Positions 22,280 through 30,692 of a stretch of 64,000 nt of DNA are shown here, one piece after another. The notes below the pieces were generated by a model. That model ran no database searches, was not told the DNA's origin, and was given only the letters and a program-made list of their open reading frames with translations. Made by a program: the position numbers and the translations under genes. Position 1 is the first letter of the stretch, and every line of letters starts with the position of its first letter. Source of the DNA: Pseudomonadota bacterium. GTDB taxonomy: Bacteria; Pseudomonadota; Gammaproteobacteria; Burkholderiales; Burkholderiaceae_C. The stretch spans positions 66,503-130,502 of the forward strand of contig JAFEEB010000004.1 of assembly GCA_018241325.1 (NCBI GenBank), in the 5' to 3' direction.

Positions 22280-22834
22280 GGCCTGCGGCGGCGGATAACG
22301 CACCGCCAGCACCTCGATCTCCCGCACCCCTGCCGGCGTGGCCAGTTGCAGCACGTCGCCCACCCGCGCGCGCAGCAGGGTCCGCGCAATCGGGCTGATC
22401 CAGCTCACCTCGCCCTGGCTGCTTTCGGCCTCGTCGATGCCCTTGATGGTCACCGTGCGCTCGGCGCCCTGCTCGTCCGCGTACGTCACCGTGGCGCCGA
22501 AAAACACCTGCTCGCCGCCGTGGTGCAGGCTGGGGTCGGTCACCTCGGCAATCTCCAGGCGCTTGGTGAGAAAGCGAATGCGCCGGTCGATTTCGCGCAG
22601 GCGCTTCTTGCCGTACAGGTAGTCGCCGTTCTCGCTGCGGTCACCGTTCTTGGCCGCCCAGTGCACCGCCTCGACCACCTTGGGCCGCTCGTCGTCGATC
22701 AGGCCCAGCAGTTCGGCGCGCAATCGCGCACAGCCCTGGGGCGTGATGTAGTTCTTGCCGCCGGCGGGCAGCGGCGGCTGCACCGGCTCGTCGTCGTCCT
22801 CGCCGTCGCTCTCGCGCGTGAAGGCCTTGTTCAT
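22271..22834 (-). CDS. greB: transcription elongation factor GreB
   Basis: 187 aa from the ATG at 22834. The coiled-coil hairpin has the acidic tip (KNGDRSENGDYLYGKKRLREIDRRIR cut; DRSENGDY at about residue 60) that reactivates backtracked polymerase, followed by the FKBP-like domain with VFFGATV and ISWISPIAR-like segments. The ITPQGCARLRAEL start of the hairpin and overall length fit GreB better than GreA. A short acidic N-terminal extension (DGEDDDEP) precedes the core. Convergent with spoT and divergent from the FUSC gene. Confidence 0.88.
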   Translation of the reverse strand: MNKAFTRESDGEDDDEPVQPPLPAGGKNYITPQGCARLRAELLGLIDDERPKVVEAVHWAAKNGDRSENGDYLYGKKRLREIDRRIRFLTKRLEIAEVTDPSLHHGGEQVFFGATVTYADEQGAERTVTIKGIDEAESSQGEVSWISPIARTLLRARVGDVLQLATPAGVREIEVLAVRYPPPQASA

Positions 22835-22895
22835 GCGTCGATGATAGCCATGTGACAATGGCCGACCCTGCGGGCCGCTGCCCGCGAAACACCGC

Positions 22896-25136
22896 ATGAC
22901 CCGCCCGGCCGCCCACGCCCTCTTGACCCGTCTGCGGTTGCGCGCCATGCGCCGCGCGCTGCTGAGCAGCTACGTCCTCAACGGTGCCGCGGTGGCGCTG
23001 GGCATGTTCCTGATCACGGCGCTCATCCATGCCACGCTCGGCCCGGTCGCTTCGGCCAACGCCAGCGTGGGCACCATCATCGCGCTCATCTCCGACAACC
23101 CGCGCGCCTGCCGGGGCAAGTTCTCGCACCTGATCGCCGCGCCGATCCTGGGCGTGCCCTTGTTTCTGGCCGTGCAACTGCTGCGCGAGCACCCGGTGGA
23201 GCTGGGCCTGTTGCTGCTGCCCGGCACCTTCCTGGCCTTCCTGTCCACGGCCTGGGGACGGCGCGGGATGCCGGTGGCGGCGGCTGTGATGTTCGCCATG
23301 CTGCTGGCCATGGCGCCCAAGCCGGCCGCCGACCTGCACGAAGCCTTGCTGCGCACCGGCTGGTGCGCGCTGGGCGCCGCGCTGTACGTGCTGTGGGGCA
23401 CGGCCAGCGGACTCGTGCTCAACGGGCGCTACCGCACGCAGACCCTGGCGGAATTGCTGCTTACCCTGGCCGCGCTGCTGGACCTCCATGCCCGGCGCAT
23501 CACGCGCGCGCTCGACCCGCAAGGCGCCGAAGACCCGCTCGCCCTGGGCGAGGTGCTGCGCCGCCAGGCCGCCCTGGCCGAGCAGTTGCAGGCCGCGCGC
23601 GACCTGATCCTCGAAGCGCCGGGCACGCCGCGCCGCCAGCGGCTGGCCGGCATGCTGATGGTGGCGCTGGAGATGCGCGACCGCCTGATCGCCGGCGAGC
23701 TCGACATCGAGCACGTCCACCCCGGGCCGTCGGCCACGCTGGCACAGCTGGCCACCGTCTTGCACGCCATGGCCCAGGACGTGGCCGACCTGGCCGACGC
23801 CCTGTTGGCGGCCCGCGCGCCTGCCGCCGCGCACGACCATGGGCAAGCGCTCGCCAGCCTGCGCGAACAAGCCTACGCCGAAGCCCATCAAAACCCGGAC
23901 GACGTCCGGGCCGTGGCCCACGCTGCCCTGCTGCGCAGCGTGAGCGTGCGCATCGGTGACCAGAACGCCGCCGTACGCCAATTGACGGCCATCGCGCGCG
24001 GCGAGCAGGCGCCCGACCTGTCGGCGGTGCGCAACGGCTGGCAGTTGTTCGTCAGTCCCGCCTACTGGTCCTTGCAGCCCTTGCTGCGCGTGTGGCACTG
24101 GCACCAGCCGGCGCTGCGCCATGCGGTGCGCGCGGCATTGGCCATCGGCACCGGCTACATGCTGGCCATGCTGTTGCCCTGGGGTTCGCGCGATTACTGG
24201 ATCCTGATGACCATCGTGGTGGTGCTGCGCGGCAACCTGGCGCAAACGCTGGAGCGGCGCAACGACCGCGTGCTGGGCACCCTGGTCGGCAGCATGCTGG
24301 CCGTGGCCTTTCTCGCGCTGGAGCCGCCCGCCATCGCGCTGTTGATGGTGGTGGTGGTGGCGCAGGGCGTGGCGCACGCCTTCGCGGTGCGGCGCTACAC
24401 CGTCACCTCGGTGGCCGGCTCGGTGATGGGCCTGGTGATGGTGCACCTGCTGTACAGCGGCGGCCATCCGACGTTTGACTTCGTCGAGCGCGTGGGCGAC
24501 ACCCTGCTGGGCACGGCCATTGCCTGGGCGTTCTCCTACGTTCTGCCCTCGTGGGAGCGCATGCAGATCGCCGCCACCGTGCGCCGCGTGTGCCGCGCCA
24601 TGGCCCAGCACGCGCGCCAGTCGCTGGCGCTGGCCACGCTGGTCGAAGTCACCGGTCAGCCCGAGCTGGCCTGGCGCCTGGCGCGGCGCGAGGCCTACGA
24701 CGCCCTGTCCGCCCTGGTACAGGCCACCGGCCGCGCGCTGGTCGAGCCGCGCGCGGTGCGCCCGCCCATGGCCGCACTGGAGCAGCTGCAGGGCCACGGC
24801 TACCAGTTGCTGGGGCAACTGTCGGCCATTCAGTCCATCTTGCTGCTGCGCCGCCAGCGGCTGGTGCTGGCCGACGTCACCGCGCCGCTGGCCGACACCG
24901 CGCAAGCCGTCGGCCAGGCGCTCGAGCTCGATCAGCCGTGGCACGTCCGTTCGTCCGACATCCCGCGGGACCCCTCGCTGCCCGAGCGCCTGAGCGCGAT
25001 CCCCGAGAACCTGCCCGACCCCTTCGCGCCCAACACCAACGCCTGGCTGCTGCGCCGCCTGCACCTGGCCGAGGACCTGGCCGCCCACGTGCGCGCCGAC
25101 GCGCTGCGCGTCATCGGCCCGGCGGCGGCGCCATGA
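22896..25136 (+). CDS. FUSC-family (YccS-like) inner membrane protein
   Basis: 746 aa. Two blocks of hydrophobic segments (residues about 25-165 and 410-540) surround a soluble middle region, the layout of the FUSC/YccS family of putative aromatic-acid or small-molecule exporters. GRYRTQTLAELL and the second block RAALAIGTGYMLAM, YWILMTIVVVLRGN, RRNDRVLGTLVGS are typical. Its last about 25 codons recur, in diverged form, at 30587-30674 next to the MFS gene, evidence of a rearrangement at this locus. Function is inferred only from family. Confidence 0.8.
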   Translation: MTRPAAHALLTRLRLRAMRRALLSSYVLNGAAVALGMFLITALIHATLGPVASANASVGTIIALISDNPRACRGKFSHLIAAPILGVPLFLAVQLLREHPVELGLLLLPGTFLAFLSTAWGRRGMPVAAAVMFAMLLAMAPKPAADLHEALLRTGWCALGAALYVLWGTASGLVLNGRYRTQTLAELLLTLAALLDLHARRITRALDPQGAEDPLALGEVLRRQAALAEQLQAARDLILEAPGTPRRQRLAGMLMVALEMRDRLIAGELDIEHVHPGPSATLAQLATVLHAMAQDVADLADALLAARAPAAAHDHGQALASLREQAYAEAHQNPDDVRAVAHAALLRSVSVRIGDQNAAVRQLTAIARGEQAPDLSAVRNGWQLFVSPAYWSLQPLLRVWHWHQPALRHAVRAALAIGTGYMLAMLLPWGSRDYWILMTIVVVLRGNLAQTLERRNDRVLGTLVGSMLAVAFLALEPPAIALLMVVVVAQGVAHAFAVRRYTVTSVAGSVMGLVMVHLLYSGGHPTFDFVERVGDTLLGTAIAWAFSYVLPSWERMQIAATVRRVCRAMAQHARQSLALATLVEVTGQPELAWRLARREAYDALSALVQATGRALVEPRAVRPPMAALEQLQGHGYQLLGQLSAIQSILLLRRQRLVLADVTAPLADTAQAVGQALELDQPWHVRSSDIPRDPSLPERLSAIPENLPDPFAPNTNAWLLRRLHLAEDLAAHVRADALRVIGPAAAP

Positions 25137-25155
25137 AGCGCCAAGCCAACGAGTC
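25058..25155 (+). repeat. left copy of FUSC/MFS junction repeat
   Basis: The 3' end of the FUSC gene plus about 20 bases beyond it resemble 30587-30692. Forward, both copies read LHLA-DLAAHVRADA and end in a run of Ala before the stop. In reverse, this copy reads AWRFMAPPP followed by a stop, matching AWRFMPPPR at the end of the MFS exporter. So this copy also holds a truncated MFS tail with no MFS gene attached. Together the two copies bracket the five-gene cassette 25373-30485. Confidence 0.75.
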
Positions 25156-25372
25156 GATCAGCGCTGCTTTCTCTGCCCCAGATGGCCTGTCCGGCGTCAT
25201 TCGCTGCCACCAACGAATTTGCCGACGTCACCCTTGCCGAGCGCAGCTTGCAGCGGCATCATGTCGGACAAGACGCGTCACGACAGCCTTCTGACCTTCA
25301 GCAAGACGGTCGAGTCTGCCCTGCGAAACGCAAGAAGTGGCTGGCCCGCGACCGCGACGGCAAGGAGACAAC
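25137..25372. other. 236-base leader of the cassette, no gene seen
   Basis: After the MFS-tail remnant there is no convincing gene. A short ATG frame at 25262 has no family resemblance and runs out of frame into the SDR gene. An AAGGAGA ribosome-binding site at 25361-25367 serves the SDR start. The promoter of the cassette presumably lies here, but no -35/-10 pair stands out. Confidence 0.4.
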
Positions 25373-26143
25373 ATGGACCTCGGCGCAAAACTGAATGGCA
25401 AACGCGTGCTCATCACCGGCGCATCGTCCGGGCTCGGTGAAAATTTCGCCCGTCTGGCCGCTGGCTGCAAGGCCAAGGTGGTGATCGCGGCGCGGCGCAA
25501 GGGCCGGCTGGAAAAACTCGCCAAGGAACTGGAGCAACTCGGCGCGCCGCAAGTCACCGTCATCGAAATGGACGCTGCGTCCGAGCCCTCGATCGACGCC
25601 GCCTTCGCGCAGATCGACGCCTCGGGCGACATGCTCGACGTCGTCGTCAACAACGCCGGCGTCTCCAACGACGGACTGGCGCTCACCCTGCCCACCAAGG
25701 ATTTCGACGACCTGATGGCGGTCAACGTGCGCGCCGTCTGGCTGGTTTCGGTGCGCGCCGCACAGCGCTGGCAGGCAGCCGGGCGAGGTGGCTCCATCAT
25801 CAACATCGCCTCGATCCAGGGCGAGCGCGTGATGCCGGGCATCACGCCCTATTCCACGTCCAAGGCCGCGGTGGTGCACATGACCAAGAGCCTGGCGCTC
25901 GAATGGGCACGCTGGGACATCCGCGTCAACGCGATCGAGCCGGGCTACATCGGCACCGAGATGACGGATGCGATGTGGGAAACCGATTACGGCAAGGCGC
26001 TGATCAAGCGCATTCCGATGCGCCGACTGGGCAAGCCCGAAGAGCTGAACGGACTGTTTTTGCTGTTTGCGACCGATGCCGGCTCGTGGATGACGGGTGC
26101 CTGCGTGCCGGTCGACGGCGGGCACCTGTGCTCGTCTCTGTAA
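25373..26143 (+). CDS. SDR-family NAD(P)-dependent oxidoreductase
   Basis: 256 aa from the ATG at 25373 with a good ribosome-binding site. Classical short-chain dehydrogenase: nucleotide-binding GASSGLGENFA (about residues 16-26), NNAGVSN, catalytic Ser in NIASIQG, YSTSK, and EPGYIGTEM. It oxidises or reduces an alcohol/ketone. First gene of a five-gene unidirectional cassette with acyl-CoA and hydroxyacid genes, so a 3-hydroxyacyl or 3-hydroxyacid step is plausible. The AARRKGR stretch after the second strand hints at NADP preference. Confidence 0.85.
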   Translation: MDLGAKLNGKRVLITGASSGLGENFARLAAGCKAKVVIAARRKGRLEKLAKELEQLGAPQVTVIEMDAASEPSIDAAFAQIDASGDMLDVVVNNAGVSNDGLALTLPTKDFDDLMAVNVRAVWLVSVRAAQRWQAAGRGGSIINIASIQGERVMPGITPYSTSKAAVVHMTKSLALEWARWDIRVNAIEPGYIGTEMTDAMWETDYGKALIKRIPMRRLGKPEELNGLFLLFATDAGSWMTGACVPVDGGHLCSSL

Positions 26144-26227
26144 AGCATCAAAGACAGCGCACGGCCTGACCGTCGCCAACGCCCCGATAGCCGGCGTCCT
26201 GCCTGCACTCACATCCAGGAGAAAAAG

Positions 26228-27205
26228 ATGACTGACTCGAATGCCGCTGTGCTTGACCGATATCGCAACGTCGCCGTCGTTGGCGCAGGCGTGATCGGAT
26301 CATCCTGGACTGCGCTATTTCTGGCGCATGGCCTGAAGGTCGTGGTCAACGACCCGCGCGCCGACATCGAGTCCGCCGTCAAGAGCGATCTTGTCGAGAT
26401 CGCACCGACGCTCAAGGCGCTCGGGCTGCCTTCCGAGGGACTTGAGAAGAATTTGCGCTTCGAGGCCGACCTCGAACGCGCGGTTTCCGGTGTCGACCTG
26501 GTGCAAGAAAACGGCCCCGAGAAGCCCGAATGGAAGCAGCAGCTCTGGGCCCGCATTGAAAAAGCGGTGCCTGCCCACGCGCTGCTGCTGTCGTCCAGCT
26601 CGGCGCGCCCCGCCACCGAGCAAGGCAGCCAGATGCAAAACGCAAGCCGGCTGCTGGTCGGCCACCCGTTCAACCCGCCGCACCTGATCCCGCTGGTTGA
26701 GGTGGTGCCGGGCGAGCGCACCGACCCCCAGGCCGTCGAAGACGCGGTGGCGTTTTACGCCGCGCTGGGCAAGGTGCCGCGCGTGCTCAAGAAAGAAATC
26801 CAGGGTTTCGTGGCCAACCGGCTGCAGCGCGCCATCATGCGCGAGGCCTGCTATCTGGTGCAAGAAGGCGTGGTCACGGTCGATGAGCTGGACGACATCG
26901 TCACCAGTTCCATCGGCATGCGCTGGGCCGTCAACGGGCCCTTCAGCTCGTTCCACATGGGCGGTGGCCCGGGTGGCCTGGCCGCCTTCTTCACCGATGG
27001 ACTGGGCAAGAACATGGTGGCCGCCTGGAAGAAAGTGCCCACCGTGGAGATGGACGACGTGCTGCGCGAGCGCATCATCAGCCAGACCGCGGCGTCGTTC
27101 GGCAAGATTCCGATGGAGCAGATGGAGCGCACCCGCGACAACAGGCAGGTCGCGCTGCTGCGCGCGCTCGGCAACGCCCACGCGTCGGGCACGCAGAAGC
27201 AATGA
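26228..27205 (+). CDS. 3-hydroxyacyl-CoA dehydrogenase-family enzyme (short form)
   Basis: 325 aa. N-terminal Rossmann domain with VAVVGAGVIGSSWTALFLAHG, then the SSSSARPATEQG and VGHPFNPPHLIPLVEVV motifs and the NRLQRAIMREACYLVQEG helical domain. The stand-alone size and the NPPHLIPLVE block place it near L-carnitine dehydrogenase and L-gulonate 3-dehydrogenase, so the substrate may be a free 3-hydroxyacid and not a CoA ester. AGGAG lies 7 bases before the ATG. Preceded by the SDR (84-base gap) and followed by a CoA transferase. Confidence 0.8.
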   Translation: MTDSNAAVLDRYRNVAVVGAGVIGSSWTALFLAHGLKVVVNDPRADIESAVKSDLVEIAPTLKALGLPSEGLEKNLRFEADLERAVSGVDLVQENGPEKPEWKQQLWARIEKAVPAHALLLSSSSARPATEQGSQMQNASRLLVGHPFNPPHLIPLVEVVPGERTDPQAVEDAVAFYAALGKVPRVLKKEIQGFVANRLQRAIMREACYLVQEGVVTVDELDDIVTSSIGMRWAVNGPFSSFHMGGGPGGLAAFFTDGLGKNMVAAWKKVPTVEMDDVLRERIISQTAASFGKIPMEQMERTRDNRQVALLRALGNAHASGTQKQ

Positions 27206-27256
27206 TGGCCTCGGCCCGGCGCTGACACCCTGGGCCCCAACCGCGAGGAAAACCCC

Positions 27257-28459
27257 ATGACCAACATCCTGGACGGCTTGCGCGTCATCGACTGCGGCAG
27301 CTTCATCGCCGCCCCTGGCGCCGCCACCGTGTTGTCCGACTTCGGCGCCGACGTCATCAAGGTCGAGCCGCCCGGCGCGGGCGACGCCGCGCGCACGATT
27401 TCGCGCATGCCGGGCAACCCATCCAGCGAGCACCCCTACGGCTGGCTGCTGGACAACCGCAACAAGCGCGGCCTGGCGCTCAACCTGGCCAGCCCCGCCG
27501 GCTTGGCGGTGCTCAAGCGCCTGGCCGAACGCGCCGATGTGTTCATCACCAACTTTCCGCTGGCGACGCGCAAGAAACTCGGCATCGGTTACGAAGCCCT
27601 TTCGGCACTGAACCCGCGCTTGATTTACGCATCATTCACCGGTTACGGTGAGCGAGGGGCCGAAGTGGCCAAACCCGGCTTCGATCTGACGGCCTACTGG
27701 GCGCGCTCGGGCCTGATGGACGGCTGCCGCACAGATGCAGGCACACCGCCTGCGCGCGCGCTCACCGGCATGGGCGACCACCCCTCGGCGATCTCGCTGT
27801 TCGGCGCCATCATGCTAGGGCTGTACCAGCGCGAGCGCACCGGCAAAGGCTCGCAGGTGGGTTCTTCGCTGCTCGCCAATGGTTTTTGGGCCCATGGTTT
27901 TCAGGTGCAGGCGGCGCTGTGTGGCGCAACCTTCTACCCCCGGCCGCCGCGCGATCAGCACTTCAACGCCCTGACGGCTTACTACCGTTGCCGCGACGAC
28001 AAGTGGATCATGCTCACCATCCTCAACGAGAATCGCGATTGGCCGGTTCTGGCCCAGTGCCTGGGCCGCGAGAACCTGATCGATGACCCTCGCTTCGTGC
28101 AGCGCGCCGACCGCTTCAAGCACGCCCACGCCTTGATCGCCGAGTTTGACGCCGCCTTCGCCACGCGCGATCGTCCTGAGTGGCGAAAGATTCTGGGCGA
28201 CGCCGGCCTGGTGTTCGAGATCGTTGCCAGCGCCCAGGACACCGTCACCGACCAGCAGGCCATCGACGCCGGCGTGCTGGTGCCGTTCGACAACGACACC
28301 TTGATGACCATCGACAGTCCATTGCACGTGGATGGGGTCGCCAAGGTCAAGCCACGCAAAGCGCCGGACGTGGGGCAGCACAGCGGCGAGATCCTGCGCG
28401 AAGCCGGCTACAGCGACGGCGAGATCGAACAACTTCGCGCCAGCGAGACCGTGGCTTGA
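27257..28459 (+). CDS. CaiB/BaiF (class III) CoA-transferase
   Basis: 400 aa. N-terminal LDGLRVIDCGSFIAAPGAATVLSDFGADVIKVEPP and LDNRNKRGLALNL are family signatures, and the catalytic aspartate is expected in the FDLTAYWARSGL segment, which aligns with the D-x-x-x-Q/Y-A-R-S-G region of formyl-CoA transferase. It moves CoA between carboxylic acids without a covalent enzyme-CoA thioester release. In this cassette it probably activates the imported acid. The neighbouring Bug receptor supports a carboxylate substrate, identity unknown. Confidence 0.87.
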   Translation: MTNILDGLRVIDCGSFIAAPGAATVLSDFGADVIKVEPPGAGDAARTISRMPGNPSSEHPYGWLLDNRNKRGLALNLASPAGLAVLKRLAERADVFITNFPLATRKKLGIGYEALSALNPRLIYASFTGYGERGAEVAKPGFDLTAYWARSGLMDGCRTDAGTPPARALTGMGDHPSAISLFGAIMLGLYQRERTGKGSQVGSSLLANGFWAHGFQVQAALCGATFYPRPPRDQHFNALTAYYRCRDDKWIMLTILNENRDWPVLAQCLGRENLIDDPRFVQRADRFKHAHALIAEFDAAFATRDRPEWRKILGDAGLVFEIVASAQDTVTDQQAIDAGVLVPFDNDTLMTIDSPLHVDGVAKVKPRKAPDVGQHSGEILREAGYSDGEIEQLRASETVA

Positions 28460-28529
28460 AGGAGCCGGCGGATTGAACACCTGCCCTCGTGCCATCCGAG
28501 AACCTTTCCACACCACCCCAAGAGCCCCC

Positions 28530-29513
28530 ATGACACTGAAACTGACCCGCCGCGAAAGCCTCATCCTGTTGACCGCTGCATCGCTGGGCCCCTCGGCCCA
28601 CGCACAGTCGTACCCGAGCAAGCCGATCACGATGGTGGTTCCCTATCCGCCGGGCGGCGGCACGGACGCCACGGCGCGACTGATGGCCGAGAAAATGGGC
28701 AAGAAGCTCGGCCAGAACGTGATCGTTGACAACCGGTCCGGGGCGTCGGGACTGATCGGCACCGGCGCGGTGGCCAAGGCAGCGCCCGACGGGTACACGA
28801 TTTTGGTGGCCCTGAGTACCCAGTTCGTGATCAACCCCTTCCTGTTCAAGAAGCTGCCCTATGACCCGAACAAGGACATCGCGCTGGTGTCCATGATCGC
28901 GTCGGCGCCGATCGTGCTGCTGGTGCATCCCAGCGTGCCGGCCACCGATGTGCCGTCGATGATCAAATACATCTCGGCCAACAAGGGCAAGCTGGCCTAT
29001 GGCTCCTACGGCATCGGCTCGGCGTCGCACCTGAGCGGCGCGCACTTGAGCCAGATGACCCACAGCGACATGAATCACGTGGCCTACAAGGGCGAGGCGC
29101 CGATGATCCAGGACTTGATTGGAGGCCAGATTCCGATGGGCTTCGGCAGCGTGGTTCAGGCCAAGTCCATGATTGACGCCGGCAAGCTCAAGGCGATCGC
29201 CGTCACGGGCGAAAAACGCCTCGCCCTGCTGCCCAATGTGCCGACCTTCGTCGAGCAAGGGGTCAAGGACGACGTGTTCCGCACCGTTGGATTTGTCGGA
29301 ATGGCCGTCCCGGGCGCAACGCCCAAGCCGGTGATCCAGCGCCTGGCGGCCGAGGTGAAGGCCGCCTGCGATCTGCCCGACGTGCGCGAGCGCATCGCCG
29401 GCTTCGGCTTCGAAGCCGTTGGCCTCGGGCCCGACGAGTTCAACGCGAAAGCCAAGGCGGACGCACAAGTGTGGGCCCGGCTCGTCAAGCAGACCGGCGC
29501 ATCGCTCGATTGA
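28530..29513 (+). CDS. Bug-family periplasmic solute-binding protein (TctC-like)
   Basis: 327 aa from the ATG at 28530. Signal peptide with RRESLILLTAASLG (twin-arginine-like) ending ...AHAQ. Mature start SYPSKPITMVVPYPPGGGTD is the standard Bug opening, followed by NRSGASGLIGTGAVAKAAPDGYT. These receptors bind carboxylates in the periplasm for tripartite tricarboxylate transporters or signalling; no TctA/TctB genes are adjacent, so the membrane partners must be elsewhere. The family is hugely expanded in Burkholderiales, supporting the taxonomic call. Confidence 0.9.
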   Translation: MTLKLTRRESLILLTAASLGPSAHAQSYPSKPITMVVPYPPGGGTDATARLMAEKMGKKLGQNVIVDNRSGASGLIGTGAVAKAAPDGYTILVALSTQFVINPFLFKKLPYDPNKDIALVSMIASAPIVLLVHPSVPATDVPSMIKYISANKGKLAYGSYGIGSASHLSGAHLSQMTHSDMNHVAYKGEAPMIQDLIGGQIPMGFGSVVQAKSMIDAGKLKAIAVTGEKRLALLPNVPTFVEQGVKDDVFRTVGFVGMAVPGATPKPVIQRLAAEVKAACDLPDVRERIAGFGFEAVGLGPDEFNAKAKADAQVWARLVKQTGASLD

Positions 29514-29582
29514 AGCTTGCGCAGACAGATGTGCGGCGCCCAGATGCGTCGCCCGCAGCAACCGCCGTTTTGAGAAAGCACC

Positions 29583-30485
29583 ATGAAAGCATTGCTGGCC
29601 CTGCTGATCCGCTACAAGCGTCTCGTGCGCATCGACCTGGCCGATGGCTCGGTGCAAGACCTGACCGACAACACCGGCGACGCGCCCGATGGCGTCGTCG
29701 TGGAAAACGGTGTCGTCTACTGGACGACGATGGGCAAGCCGATCGTCGACCCGAACGATCGCAGCGAAAAGGGTCGTGACTACTCGCCGAAAAACGGTGG
29801 TGTTCATGGCATGAAGCTGGACGGATCGGCGCCCTTCGACGTCGTTCCGTCTGGCGGCCTGACGACCGGCAAGCAGCTCGCCAGCGACGGTGCGGGCACG
29901 CTCTACTGGGGTGATCGGGAAGGCTTCAAGGTTTCCCGGGTACGCATTGACGGGACGGGTCTGGAAGACGTCGTGGTCAATCCTCGCGACGACCAGGGTC
30001 TGGGGGAGTGCGTCGGTTGCGCGGTGGATCGGAAACGCGGCCACGTTTACTGGAGTCAGAAAGGGCCGTCCAAAGGCGGCCAGGGTCGTATCTTTCGCGC
30101 CAACCTGACGCTGCCCAAAGGACAAACGCCGGCCACGCGCAGCGATATCGAAGTGCTGTGGACAAACCTGCCCGAACCCATCGACCTGCATGTCGAAGGC
30201 GACCGGCTGTATTGGACCGATCGCGGCGCGCCCCCCAATGGCAACACCCTGAACCGCGCCTCCATTCCCGGCCCTGGCGAGCGCGGCGTCAAGCCGGAAA
30301 TTCTGGCCTCGGGCTTTGGCGAAGCGATCGGCCTGTGCGTCAACGAGGCGATGGGTCTGGCCTGGGTATCGGCGCTCGACGGCAAGATTCGCGAAGTGCC
30401 GCTGCCGGACATGCCCGCTGCCGACCGCGCCGAACGCATCCTCGTATCCTTCGAATCGGCCGTCACGGGGCTGGCCGCGCTCTGA
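29583..30485 (+). CDS. YWTD/SMP-30-like beta-propeller protein
   Basis: 300 aa. Repeated blades of the form VYWTT, LYWGD, VYWSQ and LYWTD, each followed by G..I.R, identify a YWTD-type six-bladed beta-propeller as found in LDL-receptor-like and gluconolactonase-like proteins. No signal peptide is convincing, so cytoplasmic. A lactonase or epimerase-like role in the cassette is possible, since propeller lactonases often accompany sugar-acid catabolism, but no catalytic metal ligands are assigned. Last gene of the inserted cassette. Confidence 0.6.
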   Translation: MKALLALLIRYKRLVRIDLADGSVQDLTDNTGDAPDGVVVENGVVYWTTMGKPIVDPNDRSEKGRDYSPKNGGVHGMKLDGSAPFDVVPSGGLTTGKQLASDGAGTLYWGDREGFKVSRVRIDGTGLEDVVVNPRDDQGLGECVGCAVDRKRGHVYWSQKGPSKGGQGRIFRANLTLPKGQTPATRSDIEVLWTNLPEPIDLHVEGDRLYWTDRGAPPNGNTLNRASIPGPGERGVKPEILASGFGEAIGLCVNEAMGLAWVSALDGKIREVPLPDMPAADRAERILVSFESAVTGLAAL

Positions 30486-30586
30486 CGCGTGACGATTCTG
30501 CTCTGCAACAAGCGCCCTGGACCCGACAAGCCTCCCCATTGACGCGCCGCCCGAAAGGGTTGGACGGCATTCCGCTGATGCCGCAG

Positions 30587-30674
30587 CCTGCACCTGGCCG
30601 CGGACCTGGCCGCCCATGTGCGCGCCGATGCCGACCGGCTCATCCGACCACAGGCGGGACCCGCGGCGGCGGCA
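30587..30674 (+). pseudogene. 3' remnant of a FUSC gene
   Basis: Reads LHLAADLAAHVRADADRLI then QAGPAAAA and a TGA, closely matching the C-terminus of the complete FUSC protein (LHLAEDLAAHVRADALRVI). Nothing upstream in this frame resembles the rest of the protein. It overlaps the 3' end of the convergent MFS gene, as the intact tail at 25136 overlaps a truncated MFS tail. It marks the ancestral FUSC-MFS neighbourhood before the cassette arrived. Confidence 0.7.
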
Positions 30675-30692
30675 TGAAACGCCAGGCGATCG
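30587..30692 (+). repeat. right copy of FUSC/MFS junction repeat
   Basis: Imperfect direct repeat of 25058-25155. It contains a FUSC 3' tail without its gene (to TGA at 30672-30674) and, on the other strand, the real C-terminus of the MFS exporter. Roughly three quarters of positions match by eye, too diverged for a fresh duplication made by a transposon. Confidence 0.75.

Noticed and set aside
25262-25440. Small frame MSDKTRHDSLL before the SDR gene
   Set aside because: It runs out of frame into the SDR coding region, has no recognised family and no good ribosome-binding site.
25058-30692. Transposon target-site duplication around the cassette
   Set aside because: The flanking copies are about 100 bases and clearly diverged, with no inverted ends or transposase; homologous recombination explains them better.
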